In this document: positions 35,014-42,721 of the stretch, piece after piece | Numbering within the stretch: the first letter of the stretch is position 1 | How the letters are laid out: every line of letters starts with the position of its first letter | Origin: DASQUK01 sp046726215 | GTDB lineage: Bacteria; Actinomycetota; Acidimicrobiia; Acidimicrobiales; VFJN01 | Assembly: GCA_046726215.1 (NCBI GenBank) | Contig: JBKPAA010000019.1 | Coordinates: 62,001-126,000, forward strand | Direction: 5' to 3' | DNA: 64,000 nt | The notes under the pieces: generated by a model | The model's input: only the letters and a program-made list of their open reading frames with translations | The model's database searches: none | Told to the model about the DNA's origin: nothing | Program-made: the position numbers and the translations under genes

Positions 35014-36894
35014 GTGGTCCAGCGTCCGCCGGCCGGTACGATCCCCGACGCCCCCGGGTCCTACCAGTTCAAGGACCGGGAGGGCCGCGTCGTCTATGTC
35101 GGCAAGGCGCGCTCGCTCCGCTCCCGGCTGGCCAACTACTTCGGCGACCCGCGCAGCCTGCCGCCGCGCACCGCCGCGATGGTGGCCAGCGCCGAGACGG
35201 TCGAGTGGATACAGGTCCGCAACGAGGTCGATGCGCTCCTGCTCGAGAACAGCCTCATCAAACAGCACCGACCCCGGTTCAACATCCGGCTGCGCGACGA
35301 CAAGAGCTATCCGTTCCTGGCGGTGACGGTCTCCGACGAGTGGCCCCGGCCCACCGTGATGCGGGGCCGCAAGCGCAAGGGGGTGCGCTACTTCGGTCCC
35401 TACGGCCACGCCTACGCCATCCGCGAGACGCTCGACCTCCTGCTCCGCACGTTCCCGCTGCGCACCTGCAGCGACAACAAGTTCAATCGCCACCAGCGCC
35501 TCGGCCGGCCTTGCCTGCTGTTCCACATCGAGAAGTGCAGCGGGCCATGCGTGGGCGAGGTGGATCGCGAGACCTACGACCGGCTGGTGGGGGAGCTGCT
35601 CGACTTCCTCGACGGCGAGACCGACACGATCGTGCGCCGGCTGGAGGAGCAGATGCGGTCCGCGGCAGACAACCTCGAGTACGAGCGCGCCGCCCGCGTG
35701 CGCGACCGGCTGGCGAGCGTCCGCAAGGCCATCGAGCGCCAGCAGATGGTGGCCGACCGGAACGAGGACCTCGACGTGATCGGCTTCGCCGAGGACGACC
35801 TCGAGGCGGCGGTCCAGGCGTTCTTCGTGCGGCGGGGCCGGGTCGTGGGTCGCAAGGGCCTCGTGCTCGACAAGGTGGAGGACGTGACCCCGGGCGAGCT
35901 GGTCGGCGACATCCTCGCCCACCTGTACGACGAACCGCTGCTGGGGGTCCCCAAGGCGGTGCTCGTGCCGACCGCACCCGACGATCCCCAGCTGTACGAG
36001 GACTGGCTGGCGCAGCTCCGCGGTTCGCGGGTCGAGGTGCGGGTGCCCCAGCGGGGCGCCAAGCGGGAGCTGCAGGCGACGGTCACGCGCAACGCGGCCG
36101 AGGAGTTCACCCGCCACCGGCTGCGCCGGGCCAGCGACCACAACGCCCGCGCCAAGGCGTTGAACGAGCTGCAGGATGCCCTCGGGCTGCCCGACGCCCC
36201 CCTCCGCATCGAGTGCTACGACATGAGCCACATCCAGGGCACCGACTACGTCGGCTCGATGGTGGCGATGGAGGACGGACTGCCGAAGAAGTCCGACTAC
36301 CGGCGCTTCCGGGTCCGCACGGTGCCGGGCAACGACGACTTCGCCGCCATGGAGGAGGTGCTCACGCGCCGCCTGTCCGCCTACATCGACGAACGGGCGC
36401 TGCCGGTGAGCGAGCGTACCGGCAAGTTCAGCTACCCGCCGCAGCTGCTGTTGGTGGACGGGGGCAAGGGCCAGCTGAACGTGGCGGTGCGGGTGCTGGA
36501 GGACCTGGGCCTCGACGAGGAGATCCCGGCGGCGGCGCTGGCCAAGCGCTTCGAGGAGGTGTACCTGCCCGGCTCGCCGGACCCCGTGCGGGTGCCGCGG
36601 GGCTCCGAAGCGCTCTACCTCCTCCAACGCATCCGGGACGAGGCCCACCGCTTCGCCATCAACTATCACCGCCAGCTCCGGGGCAAGCGGATGACGCGGT
36701 CCGTGCTCGACGACATCAAGGGGCTTGGGCCCACCCGACGCAAGCGGCTCACCAGGGAGCTGGGCGGGGTCAACGCCGTTAGGCGGGCCACGCGCGAGGA
36801 GCTGCGGGCGCTGTCGTGGCTGCCGGACAGCGTGGCCGACGCCGTCTACGACAAGATCCATCGGCCGGCGCCCCGGGCCCGCGCACGTCTTTGA
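35014..36894 (+). CDS. uvrC: Excinuclease ABC subunit C
   Basis: The 626-residue UvrC makes the two incisions in nucleotide excision repair. The GIY-YIG-type nuclease domain lies at about residues 10-95 (G-S-Y-Q-F-K, then V-V-Y-V-G-K-A-R-S-L, R-N-E-V-D-A-L-L-L-E near 70). A UVR motif is near 205-240. An RNase H-like domain follows, with E-C-Y-D-M-S-H-I-Q-G-T near 400 and L-L-V-D-G-G-K-G-Q-L near 475, and a C-terminal helix-hairpin-helix pair lies near 560-610. The TGA stop falls inside the first arm of a CTTTGAAG hairpin, 14 bases before a methyltransferase start. Confidence 0.97.
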   Translation: MVQRPPAGTIPDAPGSYQFKDREGRVVYVGKARSLRSRLANYFGDPRSLPPRTAAMVASAETVEWIQVRNEVDALLLENSLIKQHRPRFNIRLRDDKSYPFLAVTVSDEWPRPTVMRGRKRKGVRYFGPYGHAYAIRETLDLLLRTFPLRTCSDNKFNRHQRLGRPCLLFHIEKCSGPCVGEVDRETYDRLVGELLDFLDGETDTIVRRLEEQMRSAADNLEYERAARVRDRLASVRKAIERQQMVADRNEDLDVIGFAEDDLEAAVQAFFVRRGRVVGRKGLVLDKVEDVTPGELVGDILAHLYDEPLLGVPKAVLVPTAPDDPQLYEDWLAQLRGSRVEVRVPQRGAKRELQATVTRNAAEEFTRHRLRRASDHNARAKALNELQDALGLPDAPLRIECYDMSHIQGTDYVGSMVAMEDGLPKKSDYRRFRVRTVPGNDDFAAMEEVLTRRLSAYIDERALPVSERTGKFSYPPQLLLVDGGKGQLNVAVRVLEDLGLDEEIPAAALAKRFEEVYLPGSPDPVRVPRGSEALYLLQRIRDEAHRFAINYHRQLRGKRMTRSVLDDIKGLGPTRRKRLTRELGGVNAVRRATREELRALSWLPDSVADAVYDKIHRPAPRARARL

Positions 36895-36931
36895 AGGAAA
36901 AGCGGGCCATGACCCCGGAAAATCTTCAAAG
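36889..36931. repeat. CTTTGAAG hairpin element, copy 2
   Basis: CTTTGAAG (36889-36896) and CTTCAAAG (36924-36931) form a perfect 8-bp stem. Inside, CGGG pairs with CCCG, GAAAAG and GAAAAT face each other as an internal loop, and CCATGA lies in the apical loop. The first arm contains the uvrC stop and the loop contains the ATG of the next gene. Confidence 0.8.
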
Positions 36932-37673
36932 TCCGCAAGAGGGGATCGCCGCCGTCTGGGAGCGCCACGCCGCCTGGTGGCAGCGAGAGTTCACGAACGG
37001 CGCCGACGTCGAGTACGTCGAGCAGATCCTGCCGCTGGCGGCCGACCAGCTGGCGGGTGCCGACCTGGTGCTCGACCTCGGGTGCGGCGAGGGCCAGGTC
37101 GCCCGGCTGGCGGCGGCCGGCGGCGCCGACCGGGTCGTGGGGCTGGATCCGGCGGCGGCCCAGCTCGCCGCCGCCGTCCGGCGTGGCGGGGGAGTGGCCT
37201 ACGCCCGCGGCCTCGGCGGCGCCCTGCCGTTCGCGTCGGGCTCGTTCGACGCCGTGGTGGTCTGCCTGGTGCTGGAGCACGTGGTCGACGTCGACGCCAC
37301 CTTCGACGAGATCGCCCGCGTGCTGGGTCCGGGGGGCCGGCTGGTCCTGTTCCTCAACCACCCGCTGTTCCAGACCCCCGGCAGCGGCTGGATCGACGAT
37401 CGGGTGCTCGACCCGCCCGAGCAGTACTGGCGCGTGGGCCCCTACCTGCACGAGGACGTGTCGCTGGAGGAGGTGGAGGCCGGCGTGCGGCTGCCCTTCG
37501 TCCACCGGCCGCTCAGCCGCTACGTGAACGGGCTGGCCGACCGCGGCCTGGTCGTGACCCACATGGACGAGCCGGCGCCACCCCCCGGGTTCGTCGCCCA
37601 GGCTCCCGAGTACGCCGGAGCCGTCACCATCCCCCGCCTCCTCCTCCTGCGTGCGGAGAAGGGCGGGCGCTAG
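36909..37673 (+). CDS. SAM-dependent methyltransferase (class I)
   Basis: The 254-residue protein has motif I V-L-D-L-G-C-G-E-G-Q near residue 54 and V-V-G-L-D-P-A as the acidic strand. L-P-F-A-S-G-S-F-D-A-V-V follows, then L-E-H-V-V-D-V-D-A-T and L-G-P-G-G-R-L-V-L-F. This is the UbiE-like methyltransferase order, and the substrate is unknown. ATG 36909 sits in the loop of a hairpin element, so translation could depend on that structure opening. It converges with the next gene, with a 4-base overlap of stops. Confidence 0.78.
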   Translation: MTPENLQSPQEGIAAVWERHAAWWQREFTNGADVEYVEQILPLAADQLAGADLVLDLGCGEGQVARLAAAGGADRVVGLDPAAAQLAAAVRRGGGVAYARGLGGALPFASGSFDAVVVCLVLEHVVDVDATFDEIARVLGPGGRLVLFLNHPLFQTPGSGWIDDRVLDPPEQYWRVGPYLHEDVSLEEVEAGVRLPFVHRPLSRYVNGLADRGLVVTHMDEPAPPPGFVAQAPEYAGAVTIPRLLLLRAEKGGR

Positions 37674-38446
37674 AAGGCGGTCGCCGCCAGCCAGCGGTCG
37701 AGCAGCCCCCGGTCGCCGCGGACGGCCAGCTCGGGCGCCGGTCGGCCCACCATGAGCAGCAGCAGGTCGACGACGCCCGCCTCGGCCACGACGTCGGCGT
37801 CGTCCGCCGCCCGGTCCCACCACCACCCGTCCGGCTCGAGGCGCACCCGCCAGGATGCGTCGGCGTCGCGGGCGGTGAACCCGAGCGTCTCGCCGCGTCC
37901 GCGCAGCTTCGCCACCTCGCCGTTCCAACGGGCGATGAAGGGCAGATTCTCCAGCTGCTCGTCGATCCCCTCGACCGCTACAGGGACCGGCAGGTCGGCC
38001 GGCCGCCCCAGGGTCAGGTCCAGGTCGAGCCGGTGGATGGCGGTCTCGAACAGCATGCGCCGCGGCCAGAAGCGGGCGTGCTGGTCGGCGCCCCACGCCC
38101 ACACCGGGGTGGCCGGCTCGGCGACCGCGAAGGTGCGACACGCCTCGTCGGCCCCGGCGACCAGCCAATCGCGCCAGGAATCCAGGGGCGCGGCGTCGTC
38201 GGGGTAGTCGAGCGGCAACGACGCCCTCCAGGTCTCCGCCACGATCCCGCCGGACACGAGCTCGGTCGACCAGCGGTGCAGCCCGCCGACGTGGGAGACG
38301 AGGTCGCGCACCGTCCAGTCCGGGCAGGTCACCACCGGGGCGGCCGGGTCGGCTCCGGCCAGGGAGGAGGCCAAGCGGTCGGCCTCGGCCCGTAGGACCT
38401 CGACGTGCTGGGCGGTGGTGAGCGTGTAGGCGGGCATGGGCCGCAT
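37670..38446 (-). CDS. Maleylpyruvate isomerase-family, mycothiol-dependent-type (DinB-like) protein
   Basis: The 258-residue protein fits the TIGR03083/MDMPI type. An N-terminal four-helix domain has P-D-W-T-V-R-D-L-V-S-H-V-G-G-L-H-R-W near residue 42 and E-T-A-I-H-R-L-D-L near residue 135, giving a three-histidine-type metal site. A C-terminal alpha/beta domain (about 165-250) ends in L-L-L-L-M-V-G-R. Family members with known function use mycothiol in transfer or isomerisation reactions; the substrate here is unknown. ATG 38446 and ATG 38437 are both possible starts. Confidence 0.8.
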   Translation of the reverse strand: MRPMPAYTLTTAQHVEVLRAEADRLASSLAGADPAAPVVTCPDWTVRDLVSHVGGLHRWSTELVSGGIVAETWRASLPLDYPDDAAPLDSWRDWLVAGADEACRTFAVAEPATPVWAWGADQHARFWPRRMLFETAIHRLDLDLTLGRPADLPVPVAVEGIDEQLENLPFIARWNGEVAKLRGRGETLGFTARDADASWRVRLEPDGWWWDRAADDADVVAEAGVVDLLLLMVGRPAPELAVRGDRGLLDRWLAATAF

Positions 38447-38478
38447 GGTGGCAGGCCATTCACCTCGGGAACCGCCAA

Positions 38479-38484
38479 TATCCT
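38479..38484 (+). promoter_or_regulatory. -10-like TATCCT before rapZ
   Basis: TATCCT ends 10 bases before ATG 38495; no Shine-Dalgarno is evident. Confidence 0.4.
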
Positions 38485-38494
38485 TCGTTCGGCA

Positions 38495-39355
38495 ATGAGT
38501 GACTTCGTCGTGATCACGGGAATGTCAGGGGCGGGCCGCAGCCTTGCGGCCGACGCCATCGAGGACCTGGGCTGGTTCGTGATCGACAACCTGCCGCCGC
38601 AGCTGGTGCCCAAGGTCGCCGAGCTGGCGCAGGCGCCCGGATCGCAGGTGCAGCGGATCGCCCTGGTGGTCGTCACCGGCGCCTACCAGGAGGAGGTCCT
38701 GCCGATGCTCGCCTGGTTGCGGTCGGCCGGGGCCCGGTTGCGGATCCTGTTCCTCGACGCAACCACCGACACCCTGGTGCGGCGCTACGAGAGCAGCCGG
38801 CGGCGCCACCCCCTGTCCGGCGGGGGGTCCCAGGAGCACCTGGTGGCGGCCATCGAGCGTGAACGCGAGCTCCTCGACCCCGTCCGGGCCGAGGCCGACC
38901 TGGTGGTCGACACCAGCGAACTCAACGTGCACGAGCTGCGCCGGCGGATGCAGGGGCTGTTCGCAGGCGATGCGGCCGAGCCGACGATGCAGACCACCGT
39001 GCTGTCGTTCGGCTACAAGCACGGCCTGCCGCTCGACGCCGACATGGTGATCGACTGCCGGTTCCTGCCCAATCCCCACTGGGTGGACGAGCTGCGCCCC
39101 CTCACCGGTCTCGACGAGCGGGTGCGCGAGTACGTGCTGGGGCAGCCCGCCGCCGAGGAGTTCCTGGCCAACCTGGAGGCCATGCTGGTGCAGCTGCTGC
39201 CGGCCTACGTGGCCGAGGGCAAGGCCTACCTGGCCATCGCCCTGGGGTGCACCGGCGGCCGCCACCGGTCGGTCACCATCGCCGAGGAGGTGGCGCGGCT
39301 GCTGCGCAAGCACGGGATGCCTGCGGGTGTCCTGCACCGTGACATCGGGAAGTAG
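38495..39355 (+). CDS. rapZ: RapZ/YvcJ-family nucleotide-binding protein
   Basis: The 286-residue product starts V-V-I-T-G-M-S-G-A-G-R-S, a P-loop with Arg in place of Lys, common in actinobacterial members. L-G-W-F-V-I-D-N-L-P-P-Q-L follows near residue 26. The C-terminal domain shows F-G-Y-K-H-G-L-P-L-D-A-D, V-I-D-C-R-F-L-P-N-P and I-A-L-G-C-T-G-G-R-H-R-S-V. In E. coli RapZ binds small RNAs and directs glmZ decay; in Gram-positives the role is less clear. It is followed after 6 bases by yvcK, the usual partner. Confidence 0.92.
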   Translation: MSDFVVITGMSGAGRSLAADAIEDLGWFVIDNLPPQLVPKVAELAQAPGSQVQRIALVVVTGAYQEEVLPMLAWLRSAGARLRILFLDATTDTLVRRYESSRRRHPLSGGGSQEHLVAAIERERELLDPVRAEADLVVDTSELNVHELRRRMQGLFAGDAAEPTMQTTVLSFGYKHGLPLDADMVIDCRFLPNPHWVDELRPLTGLDERVREYVLGQPAAEEFLANLEAMLVQLLPAYVAEGKAYLAIALGCTGGRHRSVTIAEEVARLLRKHGMPAGVLHRDIGK

Positions 39356-39361
39356 GGCGAC

Positions 39362-40278
39362 GTGCTGAAGCCCCAGGTGGTTGCGGTGGGCGGTGGCCAC
39401 GGCCTGGCGGCCACGATCCTGGCGATCCGCCGCTACGCCGGACGCACCACCGCGGTCGTGGCGACGGCCGATGACGGCGGCTCCACGGGCAGGCTGCGCG
39501 ACACCATGGAACTGCCGGCGCCGGGTGACGTGCGCCACTGCCTCGTGGCCATGGCCGCCACGGGCCAAGATGGCGGCTCGGCGCCGCTCGTCGACGCCCT
39601 CGAGTACCGCTTCGACGGCACCGACGTCGCCGGCCACGCGCTGGGGAACCTCCTGCTGGCGGGCCTGACCGCCGTGACCGGCGACTTCGTCGCCGCCGTC
39701 GACGAGGCGTCCCGGCTGCTGGGGCTCGACCCCGAGGTGGCGCGGGTTCTGCCGGCGACCGCGGAGCCGGTCGTCCTGCGCGCCACGCTCGACGGGGGCG
39801 GCGGCGAGGGTGAGCTGACCGGGCAGGTGGCGATCTCCCGGGCGGGATCGAGCGGGTCGGCGTGGAACCGAGCGGCGCCCGGGCCCCGGCGGCGGTGGTC
39901 GACGCGCTGGCCGACGCCGACCAGATCGTGCTGGGGCCGGGATCGCTGTTCACGTCGGTGCTGGCCGCTGCGGTGGTCGACGATGTGCGCCGGGCGCTCG
40001 CCGACGCCCGGGGCCGGCTGATCTACGTGTGCAACCTGCGGGCGGAGGGGATCGAGACCTTCGGCTACGACGTCGCCGCCCACGTGGCGGCGCTGCTGCG
40101 CCACGGCATCGATCCCGATGTGGTGGTGACCCAGGTCGGCGGCCTTCCGCTGGGCGACCTCGGGGCCCTCCGTGCGGGCGCCGGCATCGAGGTCGTGGAG
40201 GCCGACGTGGCCCGCCCCCGCGGCCTGGTCCACGACAGCACCAAGCTGGCGCGGGTCCTGGCCGAGCTGGTGCCCTAG
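39362..40278 (+). pseudogene. yvcK: YvcK/CofD-like protein, interrupted by one frameshift
   Basis: The first part (GTG 39362 to about 39840) reads V-A-V-G-G-G-H-G-L-A-A-T, then T-A-D-D-G-G-S-T-G-R-L-R, then H-A-L-G-N-L-L-L-A-G. Homology then continues in another frame from about 39847: A-D-A-D-Q-I-V-L-G-P-G-S-L-F-T-S-V, then Y-V-C-N-L-R, then V-H-D-S-T-K-L-A. One extra G in the GGG at 39844-39846 would restore a single protein of about 305 residues. A sequencing or assembly error, or a recent mutation, is more likely than programmed shifting. YvcK proteins affect cell-wall precursor supply and growth on gluconeogenic carbon. Confidence 0.85.
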
Positions 40279-40305
40279 CGGTCGCCATCCGTCCCCATCC
40301 CCGCC

Positions 40306-40359
40306 CCGAACTTGCGGCGGTCAGGGCGGTCAGGACGTCGTCAAACGCAGCAAGTTCGG
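40306..40359. promoter_or_regulatory. Inverted and tandem repeats in the gap leader
   Basis: CCGAACTTGC (40306-40315) and GCAAGTTCGG (40350-40359) are a perfect 10-bp inverted repeat separated by 34 bases. Within the gap GGCGGTCAG occurs twice in tandem (40316-40324 and 40325-40333). The structure lies just before the predicted gap -10. Confidence 0.4.
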
Positions 40360-40376
40360 CTGTGGGGAATCCTCGC

Positions 40377-40382
40377 TAAGGT
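40377..40382 (+). promoter_or_regulatory. -10-like TAAGGT of the gap promoter
   Basis: TAAGGT fits TANNNT and lies 49 bases before ATG 40432, leaving a short leader that holds the GAGAGAGGGG ribosome-binding site. Confidence 0.35.
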
Positions 40383-40431
40383 CGATGCTGACGAGGCAAA
40401 CGGCACACGACGAGAGAGGGGTCCAGTCCCG

Positions 40432-41445
40432 ATGTCCATCCGTGTGGGGATCAACGGCTTCGGCCGCATCGGCCGCAACTTCTTCCGAGCGGCGAGGAAG
40501 GTCGGCGCCGACATCGACATCGTCGCGGTCAACGACATCGGCTCGGTCGAAACGATGGCCCACCTGCTCCGGTACGACTCGGTTTTCGGCCGGATCGACG
40601 AAGACATCCAGGTGGCCGACGACGGCATCAAGGTTGGCGGCGACAGCTTCAAGGTCCTGGCCGTGCGCGACCCCAAGGAGCTGCCCTGGGCGGATCTCGG
40701 CGTCGACGTGGTCGTCGAGTCGACGGGGATCTTCACGAGCCGCGACCAGGCGGCGATGCACCTCGACGCCGGGGCGCCCTACGTCATCGTCTCGGCCCCG
40801 TCCAAGGGTGCCGACGCCACGTTCGTGCCGGGCGTCAACGAGGACACGTTCGACCCCGCCCAGCACAAGGTGGTGTCAAACGCCTCGTGCACCACCAACT
40901 GCTTCGTGCCGATGGTCAAGGTGCTCGACGACGCCTTCGGGGTCGAGAGGGGTCTGATGACGACCGTTCACGCCTACACCGGCGACCAGATGCTGGTGGA
41001 CGGCCCCCACAGGGACCTGCGCCGTGCCCGCGCCGCCGCCATCAACATCGTGCCCACCAGCACGGGTGCCGCCCGGGCCACGGGACAGGTGCTCGACGCC
41101 ATGCAGGGCCGGCTCGACGGCCAATCGCTCCGGGTACCGGTGGTGGACGGCTCGCTCACCGACTTCACGGCGGTGCTGGCTCGCGAGACATCGGTCGACG
41201 AGGTCAACGAGGCTTTCAGGGCGGCGTCGCAGTCGGGGCGGCTGGCCGGCGTGGTCGACTACTCGGAGGCGCCGCTGGTGTCGACCGACGTCGTGGGCTC
41301 GTCCGCGAGCTGCACCTTTGACAGCCTGCTCACCCAGGTCATCGGCAACATGGCCAAGGTGTTCGGCTGGTACGACAACGAATGGGGCTATTCCCACCGG
41401 CTGGTCGACCTCGCCCTGATGGTCGGCGCCACCAACCAGAAGTAG
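40432..41445 (+). CDS. gap: Glyceraldehyde-3-phosphate dehydrogenase
   Basis: The 337-residue enzyme shows the NAD-binding start R-V-G-I-N-G-F-G-R-I-G-R, the active-site segment N-A-S-C-T-T-N-C with Cys153, and V-H-A-Y-T-G-D-Q. The P-T-S-T-G-A-A and W-Y-D-N-E-W-G-Y-S motifs are near the C-terminus. It oxidises glyceraldehyde-3-phosphate to 1,3-bisphosphoglycerate. A purine-rich ribosome-binding site lies before ATG 40432. It leads a gap-pgk-tpiA cluster. The usual actinobacterial whiA gene does not separate it from yvcK. Confidence 0.97.
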   Translation: MSIRVGINGFGRIGRNFFRAARKVGADIDIVAVNDIGSVETMAHLLRYDSVFGRIDEDIQVADDGIKVGGDSFKVLAVRDPKELPWADLGVDVVVESTGIFTSRDQAAMHLDAGAPYVIVSAPSKGADATFVPGVNEDTFDPAQHKVVSNASCTTNCFVPMVKVLDDAFGVERGLMTTVHAYTGDQMLVDGPHRDLRRARAAAINIVPTSTGAARATGQVLDAMQGRLDGQSLRVPVVDGSLTDFTAVLARETSVDEVNEAFRAASQSGRLAGVVDYSEAPLVSTDVVGSSASCTFDSLLTQVIGNMAKVFGWYDNEWGYSHRLVDLALMVGATNQK

Positions 41446-41469
41446 AGCCGGCCGGGTGACCACCGGCTC
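41445..41469 (+). promoter_or_regulatory. Hairpin enclosing the pgk start codon
   Basis: GAGCCGG (41445-41451) and CCGGCTC (41463-41469) form a perfect 7-bp stem. The 11-base loop contains the pgk GTG (41456-41458). The stem begins at the last base of the gap stop codon. Confidence 0.4.
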
Positions 41470-42601
41470 GGCCCCTGGCGTCCCTGTGCTGGAGGACCTG
41501 CCCGCCCTCGAGGGGCGGCGGGTGCTCCTGCGGGCCGACTTCAACGTGCCGCTGCGGGACGGCGAGATCGCCGACGACCTGCGGATCCGCGCCGCCCTGC
41601 CCACCATCGAGTGGCTGCGCGGTCGCGGCGCCGAGGTCGTGGCCTCCACCCACCTGGGGCGGCCCAAGGGGACGCCCGACCCCCGCTACTCGGTCGAGCC
41701 GGTGCGCCGGCGCCTCGCCGAGTTGGCGCCGGGCGTCGAGCTGCTCGAGAACCTCCGCTTCGATCCCGGCGAGGAGGCCAACGACCCTGCATTCGTTGCC
41801 AGGCTGGTCGACGGGTTCGACGCCTACGTCAACGACGCGTTCGGCGCATCGCACCGGGCCCACGCCTCGATCGTGGGGCCGCCCCAGTTCCTGCCCTCGG
41901 CGGCGGGGCGCTTGCTGGCCAAGGAGGTCGACGTCCTGCTCGGCCTGCGGACCGACCCCCGCCGGCCGTTCGTCGCCGTCCTCGGCGGATCGAAGGTCAG
42001 CGACAAGCTCTCCGTGGTCGAGGCGCTGCTCGACGTGGCCGACACGCTGCTCATCGGCGGCGCCATGTGCTTCACGTTCCTGGGCGCGCAGGGCAACCCG
42101 ATCGGCGCCAGCCTGTTCGAGGAGCACATGGTCGACGACTGCCGGCGGTTGCTCGACGGGCACGGGGACCGGCTGGTGCTGCCGACCGACATCACGGCGC
42201 TGGGTCCGGGCGGCGAGCTCATGAACCCCGGCGCCGGAGGTGAGGTGCGCCAGCTGGGCACCCGGCTCCCCGAGGCATGGATCGGCGCGGACATCGGGCC
42301 CGGGACGGCGGCCGACTTCGGCGACCGCATCGCAGACGCCCGCACCGCGTTCTGGAACGGACCGATGGGCGTGTTCGAGGACCGCCGCTTCGGGGCCGGC
42401 ACGCGCGCCGTGGCCCAGGCGATGGCCGAGACCGAGGCGTTCACGGTCGTCGGTGGCGGCGACAGTGCGGCGGCGTTGGCGCAGTTCGGGCTGAGCGACG
42501 CCGTCGATCACGTCTCGACCGGTGGCGGCGCCTCGTTGGAACTGCTCGAGAAGGGCGACCTGCCGGGCCTGGCGGCGCTCCGCGGCGAGTGGAAGGGCTG
42601 A
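41456..42601 (+). CDS. pgk: Phosphoglycerate kinase
   Basis: The 381-residue protein begins with V-L-L-R-A-D-F-N-V-P-L near residue 25, then S-T-H-L-G-R-P-K-G, then L-L-E-N-L-R-F near residue 97. V-L-G-G-S-K-V-S-D-K follows, then W-N-G-P-M-G-V-F-E near 300 and the nucleotide-binding G-G-G-D-S-A-A-A near 330. It transfers phosphate from 1,3-bisphosphoglycerate to ADP. It starts with GTG 10 bases after gap, in the loop of a hairpin, so its translation may be coupled to gap. It is slightly shorter than the usual 390-400 residues. Confidence 0.96.
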   Translation: MTTGSAPGVPVLEDLPALEGRRVLLRADFNVPLRDGEIADDLRIRAALPTIEWLRGRGAEVVASTHLGRPKGTPDPRYSVEPVRRRLAELAPGVELLENLRFDPGEEANDPAFVARLVDGFDAYVNDAFGASHRAHASIVGPPQFLPSAAGRLLAKEVDVLLGLRTDPRRPFVAVLGGSKVSDKLSVVEALLDVADTLLIGGAMCFTFLGAQGNPIGASLFEEHMVDDCRRLLDGHGDRLVLPTDITALGPGGELMNPGAGGEVRQLGTRLPEAWIGADIGPGTAADFGDRIADARTAFWNGPMGVFEDRRFGAGTRAVAQAMAETEAFTVVGGGDSAAALAQFGLSDAVDHVSTGGGASLELLEKGDLPGLAALRGEWKG

Positions 42602-42606
42602 CCCGG

Positions 42607-42703
42607 CGAGGCAATAGGGTCCGCCGGCAAGGACTGGAGGCAATACCGTCCGGGGGCCGGCTCCGGTTGCCTCGAGAGCTCGGCGCCGGTCCTTATTGCC
42701 TCG
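42607..42703. repeat. Nested GAGGCAAT palindromic element, copy 1
   Basis: Four arms in the order + + - -: CGAGGCAATA (42607-42616), GGAGGCAATA (42636-42645), TTGCCTCG (42667-42674) and TATTGCCTCG (42694-42703). The outer pair is a perfect 10-bp inverted repeat. It fills the pgk-tpiA gap and ends just before the tpiA ribosome-binding site. The same architecture recurs at 56366-56462. Confidence 0.75.
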
Positions 42704-42721
42704 GACTGGAGGACGATGACG

